Shown here one piece after another: positions 7,272 to 15,445 of a stretch of DNA of 22,065 bases. Position numbers and translations under genes: made by a program. Source of the stretch: an uncultured Clostridia bacterium (GTDB lineage Bacteria; Bacillota; Clostridia; UMGS1810); assembly GCA_934481345.1 (NCBI GenBank), contig CAKSPF010000019.1, positions 1 to 22,065 of the forward strand, written 5' to 3'. Position 1 is the first letter of the stretch, and every line of letters starts with the position of its first letter. The notes under the pieces are model-generated. The model did no database searches. It saw only the letters and a program-made list of their open reading frames with translations, and had not been told where the DNA came from.

Positions 7272-8468
7272 TTACTTTTGAATAATAATCGTTGTCAACG
7301 ACTTCTTCTGAGCTTCAGTTGGTTCTTTTAACTTGCCGTTGGCAAGCAGGGCCTTAATGCAGTGGAGGATAAACCACCCATCATTAAAAAAAATATATTG
7401 GAGCCCGTATTTCTTCATGATTTGCAGCTGTTTCGGCGTTTCCTTAAGAACTGCATCGACATATTCTTTTTTCAAATTTTCAAACTCGGTTTGATGCTTT
7501 TCTTTTATACGGTCACCGATCTCTATAAGCTGTCTGTTTATTTCTGCGTCAGAAAGACAGAGACAGCGGAATTTAATTTTATAGTCGCCCAAATCTTTAC
7601 TGGATATAAAACTGTCGCCAAATCCTGCGCTGACATCTTTCAGTAACCCACGTTCCCGTGTCAGTACTGAAATATATCCTCGTTCAGAGAGATATGCATA
7701 TCCTTCTGCAGACAATTCGTCATCGTTCAAATGCATATTTAGCAGAGACAAATCATGGTGGATGGTTTCCTGATAATTCTCATTGACACGTTTTTCCGAC
7801 CATTCGGAATCAATTGTCCACACCTTGAAATTTTCACCGAAACCATTACAACACGGTCCGCAAAAACGTTTCATACTATCAAAGTACAGTGGAGCTGCAG
7901 CATCGTGCGGAATAATCGAAGCATAGCAAATGTTATTTCCGCCATCCGGTCGTGCAGTGGCGGCTGCTTCAAATGATATACGATCGTCCATCAATTGACT
8001 GCCGCTCATGGCTGCAATGTATGGAATGGTTGCCCACAACATAAAGTTTTTATCTTTAGGCGGATCATACGTAAAGGTAAACGGTTCCGTCGTGCCTCCC
8101 CATATTCTGGCATCATCCAATATGCTCGACCTCAACAGTTCATCAAACAATTCATTTGCAAATATATTTGCAGCCTTCAGATACATTTGATCGTGTAAAC
8201 GATTAAGTTCGGCTGTGCTTTCCTCAAGCAGTATGTTGCAAAGATATTTATCACCGATTTTTGTCAATAGCCCATATTCCTCAAGGCGTTCCGCCTCGCA
8301 GTCTTTGAGCTTTTCAAAGGTTTCTTTTTGCTGAGCCGTAAGCGTCGGTATCAAACTATCCTGATGCCGAATAACATAGCTCAACACTTCGCTGTAAGCA
8401 CTCCCGCGCTTAAAACTGTGTTCGTGCGGAACGATATTGCCGTAGTACAGATCTTCAAGCGTTGTCAT
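7272..8468 (-). CDS. DUF6809-like N-terminus fused to an unknown domain, last gene of the defence operon
   Basis: 398 residues from the chosen ATG (8468), which has GGGGTGG 7 nt upstream; the frame is open to 8507. Residues about 1-65 resemble DUF6809 (TTLEDLYYGNI, then F-K-R-G-S-x-Y and L-T-A-Q-Q-K-E-T-F-E-K-L), a small family common on Clostridia mobile elements. A winged-helix-like turn (E-Y-G-L-L-T-K-I-G-D-K-Y) follows, then about 310 residues I do not recognise, with a cysteine cluster CGPCC at about 203-207. No membrane segment is seen. It overlaps the preceding small gene by 14 nt. Its link to phosphorothioation is only by position; it may be element cargo transcribed at the operon's end. 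Confidence 0.65.
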   Translation of the reverse strand: MTTLEDLYYGNIVPHEHSFKRGSAYSEVLSYVIRHQDSLIPTLTAQQKETFEKLKDCEAERLEEYGLLTKIGDKYLCNILLEESTAELNRLHDQMYLKAANIFANELFDELLRSSILDDARIWGGTTEPFTFTYDPPKDKNFMLWATIPYIAAMSGSQLMDDRISFEAAATARPDGGNNICYASIIPHDAAAPLYFDSMKRFCGPCCNGFGENFKVWTIDSEWSEKRVNENYQETIHHDLSLLNMHLNDDELSAEGYAYLSERGYISVLTRERGLLKDVSAGFGDSFISSKDLGDYKIKFRCLCLSDAEINRQLIEIGDRIKEKHQTEFENLKKEYVDAVLKETPKQLQIMKKYGLQYIFFNDGWFILHCIKALLANGKLKEPTEAQKKSLTTIIIQK

Positions 8469-8718
8469 TTTCATTCCACCCCACATAAGAAGAGGACGAC
8501 ATGTCATCGGTCATACCCGACACCGTGTCGCCCTCATTTATCATTTTCTCTGCCGCAATCAGCGCGTGCTTGACAAGCAGCATTTCAAGCCAAGTACGCT
8601 CGTCGTATTCCGACGGACGCCCATTTTGGAGGAAGTCTTTCATAACTTCTCCCATAATGCCGTACTTTTCTCCCACGCCTTCTCCGCGGTACAATTCTTC
8701 TAAACTCATCTGTGCCAT
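8455..8718 (-). CDS. Small protein (87 aa) upstream of the DUF6809-like fusion
   Basis: Starts MAQMSLEELYRGEG, with AAAGGAGGT 6 nt before the ATG, much better than the longer open frame from 8802 that would overlap the nuclease gene. The opening LEELYRGE echoes the LEDLYYGN start of the next protein, so it may be a divergent DUF6809 relative. The body is helical (Y-D-E-R-T-W-L-E-M-L-L-V-K-H-A-L) and the tail is polar and serine-rich. It lies 58 nt after the DUF262 nuclease stop and overlaps the next gene by 14 nt. Function unknown. Confidence 0.65.
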   Translation of the reverse strand: MAQMSLEELYRGEGVGEKYGIMGEVMKDFLQNGRPSEYDERTWLEMLLVKHALIAAEKMINEGDTVSGMTDDMSSSSYVGWNENDNA

Positions 8719-8776
8719 ATCCGCACCTCCTTTGCAATACACAACAGTATCACAGGAGTTCGCAGAAGTCCAGAGG

Positions 8777-10576
8777 TTATACGACAAAAACTTTACATGC
8801 AAATTCTTTTAAATAATCCTCCCACTTTTTCGCCTCGTCATAGTCCCACTGATTTACTAATGAGAAATACTTATTAAGGACATATTCAGAGCCGTCATAT
8901 ATGCGCTTTTTTAGAGCAAAATCCTTATTATTTGCACTATCATTTTCTGAGCCCGTCAATAATGTCAAATTATAAAAATTATGAACTTTGTCTCCAGCAA
9001 ACTTTGGTAGGGGTGTATCTGCAGATTGTGAACTTATATGTTCAATTGTCACGTTATCATAATTTATGACACTGCCGGTACTGGGTTTTGGGTTTCCTCC
9101 TACTCCTGAATCATACCATTCTTTATGCTCGTTCAAAGTACTAAACAAATATTTAAGTTGTTTATTGTTTCCGCTGGTTCGATATTTCAGATTAGATAAT
9201 CCTGCTGTAAATACAATATCAGTACATTCTGTTGAAATATAACCCCGAAGAGTATTGCGCAAATCTGTAAGCCTATAATTTTCAGGATCATTTCTAATTT
9301 TTACAGCTTCTGTCATATATAAGTCGCTTAATTTTTGATGACCAAGATTGCAAACCGTTTTGTATCTAAACATGAATTTTTCTAACATATGAACTAATTC
9401 TGCAAATTTTTTCTCTTTCAGATGTGTTGCAGCAAGCAATATTGGGTAGACAATATCGAAATTTAAATAGTTAACCAGTATATCCAATCTCTTTCTATCC
9501 CAATCTGTAATAGGCTGTTGAGAATCGTACGGCCAAATACCATCTATTAACTTTCGATATGTTTTCATTTCTTTAAGAATAGTACCAATGGTATTAACAA
9601 CTTCAATGGCATCGGTTTCTTCTGTTATTGAATCATTATCAACCAACTTAGGGAAAAACCTCTTAAGAAAATCATCATATAACGAAGTCCTGCCTACGCG
9701 TTTTCCGCAAACAGAACCATAATAATAACGTAAAAATTGTTCTGTTGTTTTTGGTTCATCTTGTAAAATATCATCCCATTCTTTTTCTATATCAGATTGT
9801 CTTATCGGGAAATGTTTTTCTAATGATTCTAAAGTCTTTGATTTGAGAAGATCACCTTCTGTCAATCCAGCCCCGCGATCATTTAATACTTGAAACAACT
9901 TATATGCTGATTCTCTTGTTTGCGAATCAATAAATATAATCGTGCAATTATTATGAATTATATCTTCAATTTTTGTCAGCGCATCTAGTTTGTCATCGAT
10001 ATTAGGTAAACTGTCCACAATAGAATTAACAAAACCTTGAAGTTTCGTATATGCCTTATTAATTCTCTTGTGCGATTCTCTTCCAGGTTCGCTCGGAGTC
10101 CCTTTTATAATATCAGAAAAATACTGCTTGTCTGCGTTTGACAACACCAATTTTTCAACTGTCACTGAATTACGATTGATTTTGTCCTTGTAATACAGAT
10201 ACTTACTATTCAGCTGTTCAATACTATCTTTAATCAATTCGGCATAATCAGGGCTATTAAGTTCCGTGTATTTACGTATCAAAGCTATTACCAATAAGAT
10301 GGTAGTTGTAATTCTTTGCTGACCATCTATAAGTTCTCTTTGAGAACGATTTGAACCAAGTACAGGTTTGTTGACTACAACAATACCTCCAAAAAAATGC
10401 TCTATTATATTTTCCGGAGTTGTATGTAAATAAATGTTTTTGATATCTTTTATAAAGTCATCAACCTGCTCGCTTTCCCAAGAATAGTATCTTTGATATT
10501 TTGGAACTTCAAAAAGAAAATTCTTTTCAAAAATATCACCTATTGTGGTATAGCTTGGTGTAATTTGAGTTTTCAT
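8777..10576 (-). CDS. DUF262 + DUF1524 (HNH) nuclease, SspE/GmrSD-like
   Basis: 599 residues. The N-terminal DUF262 half has VPKYQRYYSW (about 24-33), the nucleotide-binding DGQQR motif (84-88), and the family's LNDRGAGLTEGDLLKS motif (about 231-246). The C-terminal DUF1524 HNH-type half has VTIEHI (509-514, with E512-H513), VHNFYNLTLL (531-540), and a final N-x-x-F-x-x-K. The same two-domain plan is found in SspE, a phosphorothioate-stimulated nickase, and in the GmrSD enzymes that cut modified DNA. In a dnd operon this is the most likely nuclease of a PT-dependent restriction arm. The start at 10576 has AAAGGAAG 8 nt upstream; an ATG at 10594 overlapping the previous stop (ATGA) is an alternative. 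No inactivating change is evident. Confidence 0.88.
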   Translation of the reverse strand: MKTQITPSYTTIGDIFEKNFLFEVPKYQRYYSWESEQVDDFIKDIKNIYLHTTPENIIEHFFGGIVVVNKPVLGSNRSQRELIDGQQRITTTILLVIALIRKYTELNSPDYAELIKDSIEQLNSKYLYYKDKINRNSVTVEKLVLSNADKQYFSDIIKGTPSEPGRESHKRINKAYTKLQGFVNSIVDSLPNIDDKLDALTKIEDIIHNNCTIIFIDSQTRESAYKLFQVLNDRGAGLTEGDLLKSKTLESLEKHFPIRQSDIEKEWDDILQDEPKTTEQFLRYYYGSVCGKRVGRTSLYDDFLKRFFPKLVDNDSITEETDAIEVVNTIGTILKEMKTYRKLIDGIWPYDSQQPITDWDRKRLDILVNYLNFDIVYPILLAATHLKEKKFAELVHMLEKFMFRYKTVCNLGHQKLSDLYMTEAVKIRNDPENYRLTDLRNTLRGYISTECTDIVFTAGLSNLKYRTSGNNKQLKYLFSTLNEHKEWYDSGVGGNPKPSTGSVINYDNVTIEHISSQSADTPLPKFAGDKVHNFYNLTLLTGSENDSANNKDFALKKRIYDGSEYVLNKYFSLVNQWDYDEAKKWEDYLKEFACKVFVV

Positions 10577-10590
10577 AGTTATTCTTCCTT

Positions 10591-11070
10591 TCATACAGTA
10601 TACATTTGTATAGCCACATTAAATGCTTCCAAGAATTCTTCTCGTGATGTAGGTTTTCCTTCCAAAGGAAATTCGTGTATCAATTCATATCCTCTCAATG
10701 AATAAGCGTTTAATGTCTTTACACCTTCATCGGAAAGCATAGTCTCGTTATCGCTCAAATAACGCAGCATCACCTCTTCAAGTTTTTGGTTTTGCACATC
10801 AATTCCCTGGCGCTCAGCCTCAGAAGCAACCAGTAAACCAGCTATCTGTGCTTTGCAATCTATATAAGGTTTGGGATAGTTTTCGGTCAAATCATTAAGA
10901 TCTGATGCATCTTCGTCGAGTTGAGTTGCCGCCATTCCTATGAGCGCACAGCAATAATACACATCAAACTGGAATTTAAATTTATTCTTATTCTCCGCAC
11001 CGTGCGAGCCAGCGGGACTGATAATGTCCGCGAAAAATGACTGAGCATTTTTTGACATCTTAAAATGCAT
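10591..11070 (-). CDS. 159-aa protein of the second ATPase module
   Basis: I do not recognise the family. It is soluble and mostly helical: a KFKFQFDVYYCCALIGMAA segment (about 30-48) is followed by an acidic stretch and long amphipathic helices (residues 70-110). Its ATG overlaps the last base of the ATPase stop (TAATG), with AAGGAGA about 10 nt upstream, so it is tightly coupled to the ATPase as DndE is to DndD. It has no nuclease or NTPase motif. A role as small partner or DNA-binding adaptor of the upstream ATPase is inferred from gene order and size. Confidence 0.7.
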   Translation of the reverse strand: MHFKMSKNAQSFFADIISPAGSHGAENKNKFKFQFDVYYCCALIGMAATQLDEDASDLNDLTENYPKPYIDCKAQIAGLLVASEAERQGIDVQNQKLEEVMLRYLSDNETMLSDEGVKTLNAYSLRGYELIHEFPLEGKPTSREEFLEAFNVAIQMYTV

Positions 11071-12989
11071 TATTTTTCATCTCCTTTATGTTTTTGCTGA
11101 TACGAATCAAAGAAATCAATACCTTCGTGCACTTCCACCATTCCTGAGGACGGCGACACAACAATTGTTAGATACTGAGCATCCGGATTGTCATAGAATC
11201 TATCAGCAAAACGCTTAACTTCCGCAGATTGTACAAATGAAATCATCTGATTGAACACCTTTGGAATAATATCCGCTACAGCTTCTCTTTTATCAAAATC
11301 CATAGAACCTGTAGGCGAATCTATTATAAAAGGAAATTCTAATTCAGAATCTTCAAACAATGTTCCTAAGAAACAATAAGCAATTCCTAATGTTTGTCCT
11401 TGACTTGCCCCACTACGTTCTTTAAGTTTTATGTAACGGTCAATATTATCAATTTCAATAAAGTCATCTGTAATTACTTTTTGGATTTTCTCGTTTGCCT
11501 TACGAATGATTTCTTTTTTCAATTCAGCGGTTGCCTGTTCTTTAATAGCGAAGACTAAACTTTCTACAACTTCTTTTCTATAAAGAGCAGCATTTGTTCT
11601 TGTTGCTGAGGCTATCTTGTGCTCATAGTCCTTATAAAGAAGTTGTGCTTTATAAAGGTTATTATCCTCTGTGAGTTCTTCATTGTTTTCGTCTTTAGAT
11701 TCGATAATATCAAGCTGATACTTAGAAACTGCAATATATTTTTCTAACTCGTCTGTTCTCGCTTTCAACTTCGCTGCTTCTTCGCCACCGGCTTTTAGTA
11801 GTTTTTCAGCATTAGTGTTGAGCCTTGTTTGAAGGCGATTGGCCTCTTCACGTAATTTTGATAACTCTGTAAAAGCATCGCTTAAACTCGAATCATAAGA
11901 GCAAGCCATTAAGCTACTCTTAATTGCATTTAGAACAGATTGTTGATCACTACCCAAGTATTTTTCCGCATTTTCGAGAATGGTTTTCTTTTCGCTTTCT
12001 CCTATGCATCTACCACAAATACAATCCTTGGCGTGTGCGAGTTCCACGAAGAAATCCTTAGAGATGGTTTTGGGCAACTTTAATTTTGTCATACTGCTTC
12101 CAAGACCATACATGCGATCACAGAACTCTTGACTAATCAAATATGGAGATTTAGATAATCTAATTATTTCAGAAATTTGTGCATCAATAGAATCTTTATT
12201 GTGTTGCTGCAAATTGAGGATTTCCTGCTTTTCTTGGTTTAATGTTTCATAATTTTTATCAAGTGCATCACGCTGAGTAATTTTCTCTTTTCGCTCATCT
12301 TCAAATGTTTTAATATCTTTGCGGAGATGTGCTGCGCGTTTTTGTAATTTAGAGATTGTAGTTTTAACGCCTTCCTGTCGAGTGCGCAAATTGCTCAAAG
12401 AACTTTTGCTACCCTTACTTCCTTCGGCATCTTGAATTTCCGATAGAATTCTCTGGTTCGTAGCAATAATTTCATCAAGCTCGTCCAATCTATACAGATA
12501 TCGAATGGTTTCTTCTGCCTCATTAGAAGAACTGTCCATCGTTTTTTCTGCTTGCTCACCATCGAAAACAAAGCGTCTAACAAACTCAGGAGTAAAAATG
12601 CCTTTAAGAGCATCCGGCAAGTGTCGTCCGTCTTCCATGCCGCCAAGTGTTGTAGTTGTTGTTTTAATATTCGCAGTACCAGTTTTATAATTCATATACA
12701 AGAAATACTTGTACTGACGTTCATCAAATTTTACAGCAATACTAAACACGCCCACATCAGAATGTGATGTAGTTGGTGCAAATGTCTTGATTTTTTTTGC
12801 ACTCCAATCAGCTGCAGAACCGTCCATTAGACCCTTAATTAGTTCCATTGTAGTGGTCTTACCGGTACCGTTTGCCATCATAACAAAATTGTTTTTAATA
12901 GATTTTCCATTGGCATCAACAAACGAAAGCTTTAATTCAGAGATTTTTCGAATATTTTTATATTCGATTCCAAGGATAGACATTTTCAT
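11070..12989 (-). CDS. DndD-like SMC/Rad50-type ATPase with CxCxxC site
   Basis: 639 residues, ABC/SMC-type AAA_23 ATPase. The P-loop reads MANGTGKTT (38-46), with Met where Gly or Ala is usual. FVFDGE (about 140-145) parallels the FFDGE of DndD. Coiled coil runs about 180-280, a putative zinc site C323-x-C325-x-x-C328 (CICGRC) sits near the coil tip, and a second coil covers about 370-450. The signature SGASQGQ is at 526-532 and Walker B plus D-loop FIIDSPTGSMD at about 554-564. The start MKM overlaps the stop of the 58-aa ORF (ATGA). This is a second, diverged ATPase in the dnd operon. It probably scans or bridges DNA and gates the neighbouring nuclease or helicase. A broadly similar ATPase occurs in several unrelated defence systems. 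Confidence 0.85.
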   Translation of the reverse strand: MKMSILGIEYKNIRKISELKLSFVDANGKSIKNNFVMMANGTGKTTTMELIKGLMDGSAADWSAKKIKTFAPTTSHSDVGVFSIAVKFDERQYKYFLYMNYKTGTANIKTTTTTLGGMEDGRHLPDALKGIFTPEFVRRFVFDGEQAEKTMDSSSNEAEETIRYLYRLDELDEIIATNQRILSEIQDAEGSKGSKSSLSNLRTRQEGVKTTISKLQKRAAHLRKDIKTFEDERKEKITQRDALDKNYETLNQEKQEILNLQQHNKDSIDAQISEIIRLSKSPYLISQEFCDRMYGLGSSMTKLKLPKTISKDFFVELAHAKDCICGRCIGESEKKTILENAEKYLGSDQQSVLNAIKSSLMACSYDSSLSDAFTELSKLREEANRLQTRLNTNAEKLLKAGGEEAAKLKARTDELEKYIAVSKYQLDIIESKDENNEELTEDNNLYKAQLLYKDYEHKIASATRTNAALYRKEVVESLVFAIKEQATAELKKEIIRKANEKIQKVITDDFIEIDNIDRYIKLKERSGASQGQTLGIAYCFLGTLFEDSELEFPFIIDSPTGSMDFDKREAVADIIPKVFNQMISFVQSAEVKRFADRFYDNPDAQYLTIVVSPSSGMVEVHEGIDFFDSYQQKHKGDEK

Positions 12990-13162
12990 TCTTGTTCATC
13001 CCCCTCTTCAATAAGAGTTAAGGCTCTCTTCAAGTCACCCTCGCTCGCATTATTATCGAATTTGTTTTTGATATATTTCTTGAAAACAGATTTGAAATCA
13101 GACGAGGTATTAGACTCGTCAATTACACGGTCGATTGCTTCCTCAATTATTTTATTCCTCAT
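12986..13162 (-). CDS. 58-aa small protein between helicase and ATPase
   Basis: Reads MRNKIIEEAI at the start and IEEGDEQE at the end, charged and helical throughout. GGAG lies 8 nt upstream of the ATG. The ATG lies inside the helicase gene (11-nt overlap) and the stop overlaps the ATPase start by 4 nt (ATGA). It exactly fills a gap that would otherwise be the only hole of more than 100 nt in this block. Coupling on both sides argues that it is real. No family recognised; probably a small subunit linking helicase and ATPase. Confidence 0.7.
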   Translation of the reverse strand: MRNKIIEEAIDRVIDESNTSSDFKSVFKKYIKNKFDNNASEGDLKRALTLIEEGDEQE

Positions 13163-15059
13163 CTTCGCATCTCCTTGTTTCCGAAAGTTTTGTTAACCAT
13201 TCTTTTCTTTCTTGATCGGCATTATTGTCGTTTTCACCGATATCTTCAAGAATAAAGTCAATGACATTTGCTTTCTTCTCTGGATTATTCTTATCCAATC
13301 TGAGAGCTCTTCCGATTCTTTGGGTAGTTACAAGCTTAGAACGGTCAGAAGCAAATATAAAGATATTTGTAACGCTACTTATATCGATACCTTCAGAGAC
13401 CTTTTTACAAGTTAAAAGACAGTTAATTTTACCTTCCGCAAAGTTCTCAAGATTGATTTTTTCATCATCAGCATAGTACGTATGATACTTGTCGGTGTAT
13501 TTTATCAACACTTCCTGAAGTTGCTTACCATATTCCATAGTCTGAACAAATATAATACACTTGTCCAGTAATTCAGGCCGCTTTGAAATCAACACCTCAA
13601 ATTCTTCAATTTTATTTATAGCGGTTTTATTGACCAATGATAGCTGAGTAAACATCTCCTTTTCATCATATGGCTCTCCGCTTTCCTTTTTGGCGTTAAA
13701 AGCTGCAATTATTTTCTTTTTCTTGTGCTTCTCAGCTTCGGTCAGTTCGTATGGTAACGGAATATAATTGAATTCACAAAGAATACCTTTTTTAATGGCA
13801 TCCTCCAAATTGAACTCAAAGATAATTTCTCCAATTTCATTCAATAAAAACTCATTGCCGACATCATCATATTCTCTTTCCGGTGTTGCACTTAAGCCTA
13901 ATCGGTATTTATATGGAGACAGCTTTCCGGTAAGATTTTCTACAAAAGACTGTGATCCTGCGCCGTGAACCTCATCGAAAATAAATAAGGTATCATCTTT
14001 ATAGTTGCCGGGGGCTTTATCTAAAAGATTTAACAGCTTTGTTAGATTGTTTGAATCTCTCGATACTAATAATATTGCCTCATCGGGATGCATAATAAAA
14101 TCATTCATCCTTTTATGCGAACCATAATGATAATGAATTTGCTTATTCTTAAAAGACTTCCGTATTTGCTTTGACCATTGATCTAGCAAATCGTTTCCAT
14201 ACATCGTTATTACAACACGTCTTATCTTGCTTTCGTCAAATAGACGATTTATTATTTTTATTGCAGTTACCGTCTTACCGGTACCGGTTGCCATGGCAAG
14301 TATTCCGTGTTCTTTTTCTATAAACTTTTCAACAGCCATATCTTGATGAACCCATCGATTTGAAGCGGAATCATGCTTTTTATATGGTCTGTTAGATGTA
14401 CGTAATTGAAAAATGCGTTTTTTTACTGCGGTGGGAACGGTAAATATCCTTAAGTTTTTATCTTTACTGTTCCATATCTTTTCAAAACGACTTATATCCG
14501 ATTCAATATACTCGCCAGTTCCTGCCCAGGTTTTAAACACTTTAATACTCTCGTAATTTTGATAGCCATGCTTACTGTCATTTATCGAACCAGAGAAAGA
14601 AATCCTATCTTCGCCTTTGTAAAAGATTCCAAATTTATCATGAAAGTCTCCGTCTTCAAGTTTTTCACAAGGAATAGCAAACCGAAGATCGATAATTCCA
14701 TCATAGATCATCCAAGAAAAAGCATTAGAAACATCAGCTTTCATTTCAGCTTCTAAAACACGAACATTATCAATTAATGCCGCTTCCAATCTTTTGAATG
14801 CTTCTCCATTGTTTCCTTCTGAATTGATAATGGCATCAGTATCCTCATTAGAGAGAATTGGACTAGTTATTAAGCGCATTTTACCGCCACGAGAAGCAAA
14901 GTCGCTTAGGCCAGTCACATTATATGTGATCCACCCTGTTGTGAAAAATCCCACCCCACGATCAAATCTATCAGCCCACTTTAGACAGGGCAGATATAAT
15001 TCTTCAATCAAGTCATATTCTGATGTATCTAAACACGGCTTAACCTTAGGATAATCCAT
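13152..15059 (-). CDS. PLD-nuclease-like / DEVH superfamily 2 helicase
   Basis: 635 residues. The N-terminal phospholipase-D-like domain (about 1-200) has one HxK motif, FHDKFGIF (H140, K142), followed by FSGSIND (G156-S-x-N160) and E170, the set used by PLD-type nucleases. The SF2 helicase core follows: motif I ATGTGKT (257-263), motif II DEVH (362-365), motif III SAT (390-392), and motif VI QRIGRALR (580-587), with an RAD25/UvrB-like layout. It fuses DNA translocation to a probable nuclease and is a strong candidate effector for unmodified DNA. It follows dndE by 11 nt, with AAGGAGGA 6 nt before the ATG. DndH is also a translocase but belongs to a different family (HerA/FtsK-like), so this is not DndH. 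Confidence 0.87.
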   Translation of the reverse strand: MDYPKVKPCLDTSEYDLIEELYLPCLKWADRFDRGVGFFTTGWITYNVTGLSDFASRGGKMRLITSPILSNEDTDAIINSEGNNGEAFKRLEAALIDNVRVLEAEMKADVSNAFSWMIYDGIIDLRFAIPCEKLEDGDFHDKFGIFYKGEDRISFSGSINDSKHGYQNYESIKVFKTWAGTGEYIESDISRFEKIWNSKDKNLRIFTVPTAVKKRIFQLRTSNRPYKKHDSASNRWVHQDMAVEKFIEKEHGILAMATGTGKTVTAIKIINRLFDESKIRRVVITMYGNDLLDQWSKQIRKSFKNKQIHYHYGSHKRMNDFIMHPDEAILLVSRDSNNLTKLLNLLDKAPGNYKDDTLFIFDEVHGAGSQSFVENLTGKLSPYKYRLGLSATPEREYDDVGNEFLLNEIGEIIFEFNLEDAIKKGILCEFNYIPLPYELTEAEKHKKKKIIAAFNAKKESGEPYDEKEMFTQLSLVNKTAINKIEEFEVLISKRPELLDKCIIFVQTMEYGKQLQEVLIKYTDKYHTYYADDEKINLENFAEGKINCLLTCKKVSEGIDISSVTNIFIFASDRSKLVTTQRIGRALRLDKNNPEKKANVIDFILEDIGENDNNADQERKEWLTKLSETRRCEDEE

Positions 15060-15070
15060 AACTATCCTCC

Positions 15071-15445
15071 TTATATATTCTTATCGAGTCTACACATATG
15101 ATTGTAGAAGTCTTTACTGTATCTTTTCTCATCTTCTAATAATTGTGCTCCGCGATCAAGATGTGCTTTCACGATACCAGGAAAGTACTCTTCTTCATTT
15201 ATTGCTCTGCCTTCTCTGTTAATTATCAAGGATTTGAATAATAGATCATGGTCACCAAAAATGGTTTGTCTGCTCAACTCTAAACCGTCGTTATTCGTTT
15301 TATAATCATCTGAGGATATTTTGCCTTTTCTTACTGATAAAGCAATAGCCAACTTTGATAGAATAAATGGTTGCAAGCCGAGAGATTGCCCAAGTGCATT
15401 AAATATCTCCTGGGTCTGTAATGATGTGTGTAATTTGTTCGTCAT
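15071..15445 (-). CDS. dndE: DNA sulfur modification protein DndE
   Basis: 124 residues, the usual DndE length. The characteristic F-I-L-S-K-L-A-I-A-L-S helix is near residues 28-38, and an H-L-D-R-G-A-Q-L-L segment near the end matches the family. DndE is a small DNA-binding partner of the DndCD complex, shown in other bacteria to bind nicked DNA, and is required for putting sulfur into the DNA backbone. Its ATG overlaps the dndD stop by 4 nt, the usual dndD-dndE coupling. Confidence 0.9.
   Translation of the reverse strand: MTNKLHTSLQTQEIFNALGQSLGLQPFILSKLAIALSVRKGKISSDDYKTNNDGLELSRQTIFGDHDLLFKSLIINREGRAINEEEYFPGIVKAHLDRGAQLLEDEKRYSKDFYNHMCRLDKNI

Noticed and set aside
8719..8776. Internal promoter before the 87-aa gene
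   Set aside because: A TG-N-GATACT element is present, but the nearest -35-like TGGACT is only 15 nt away and weak. Not enough to call.
13152..15059. DndH or DISARM-type helicase
   Set aside because: The PLD-type HxK domain with a DEVH SF2 core differs from the HerA/FtsK-like DndH, and no DISARM partners (DUF1998 protein, methylase) are present.
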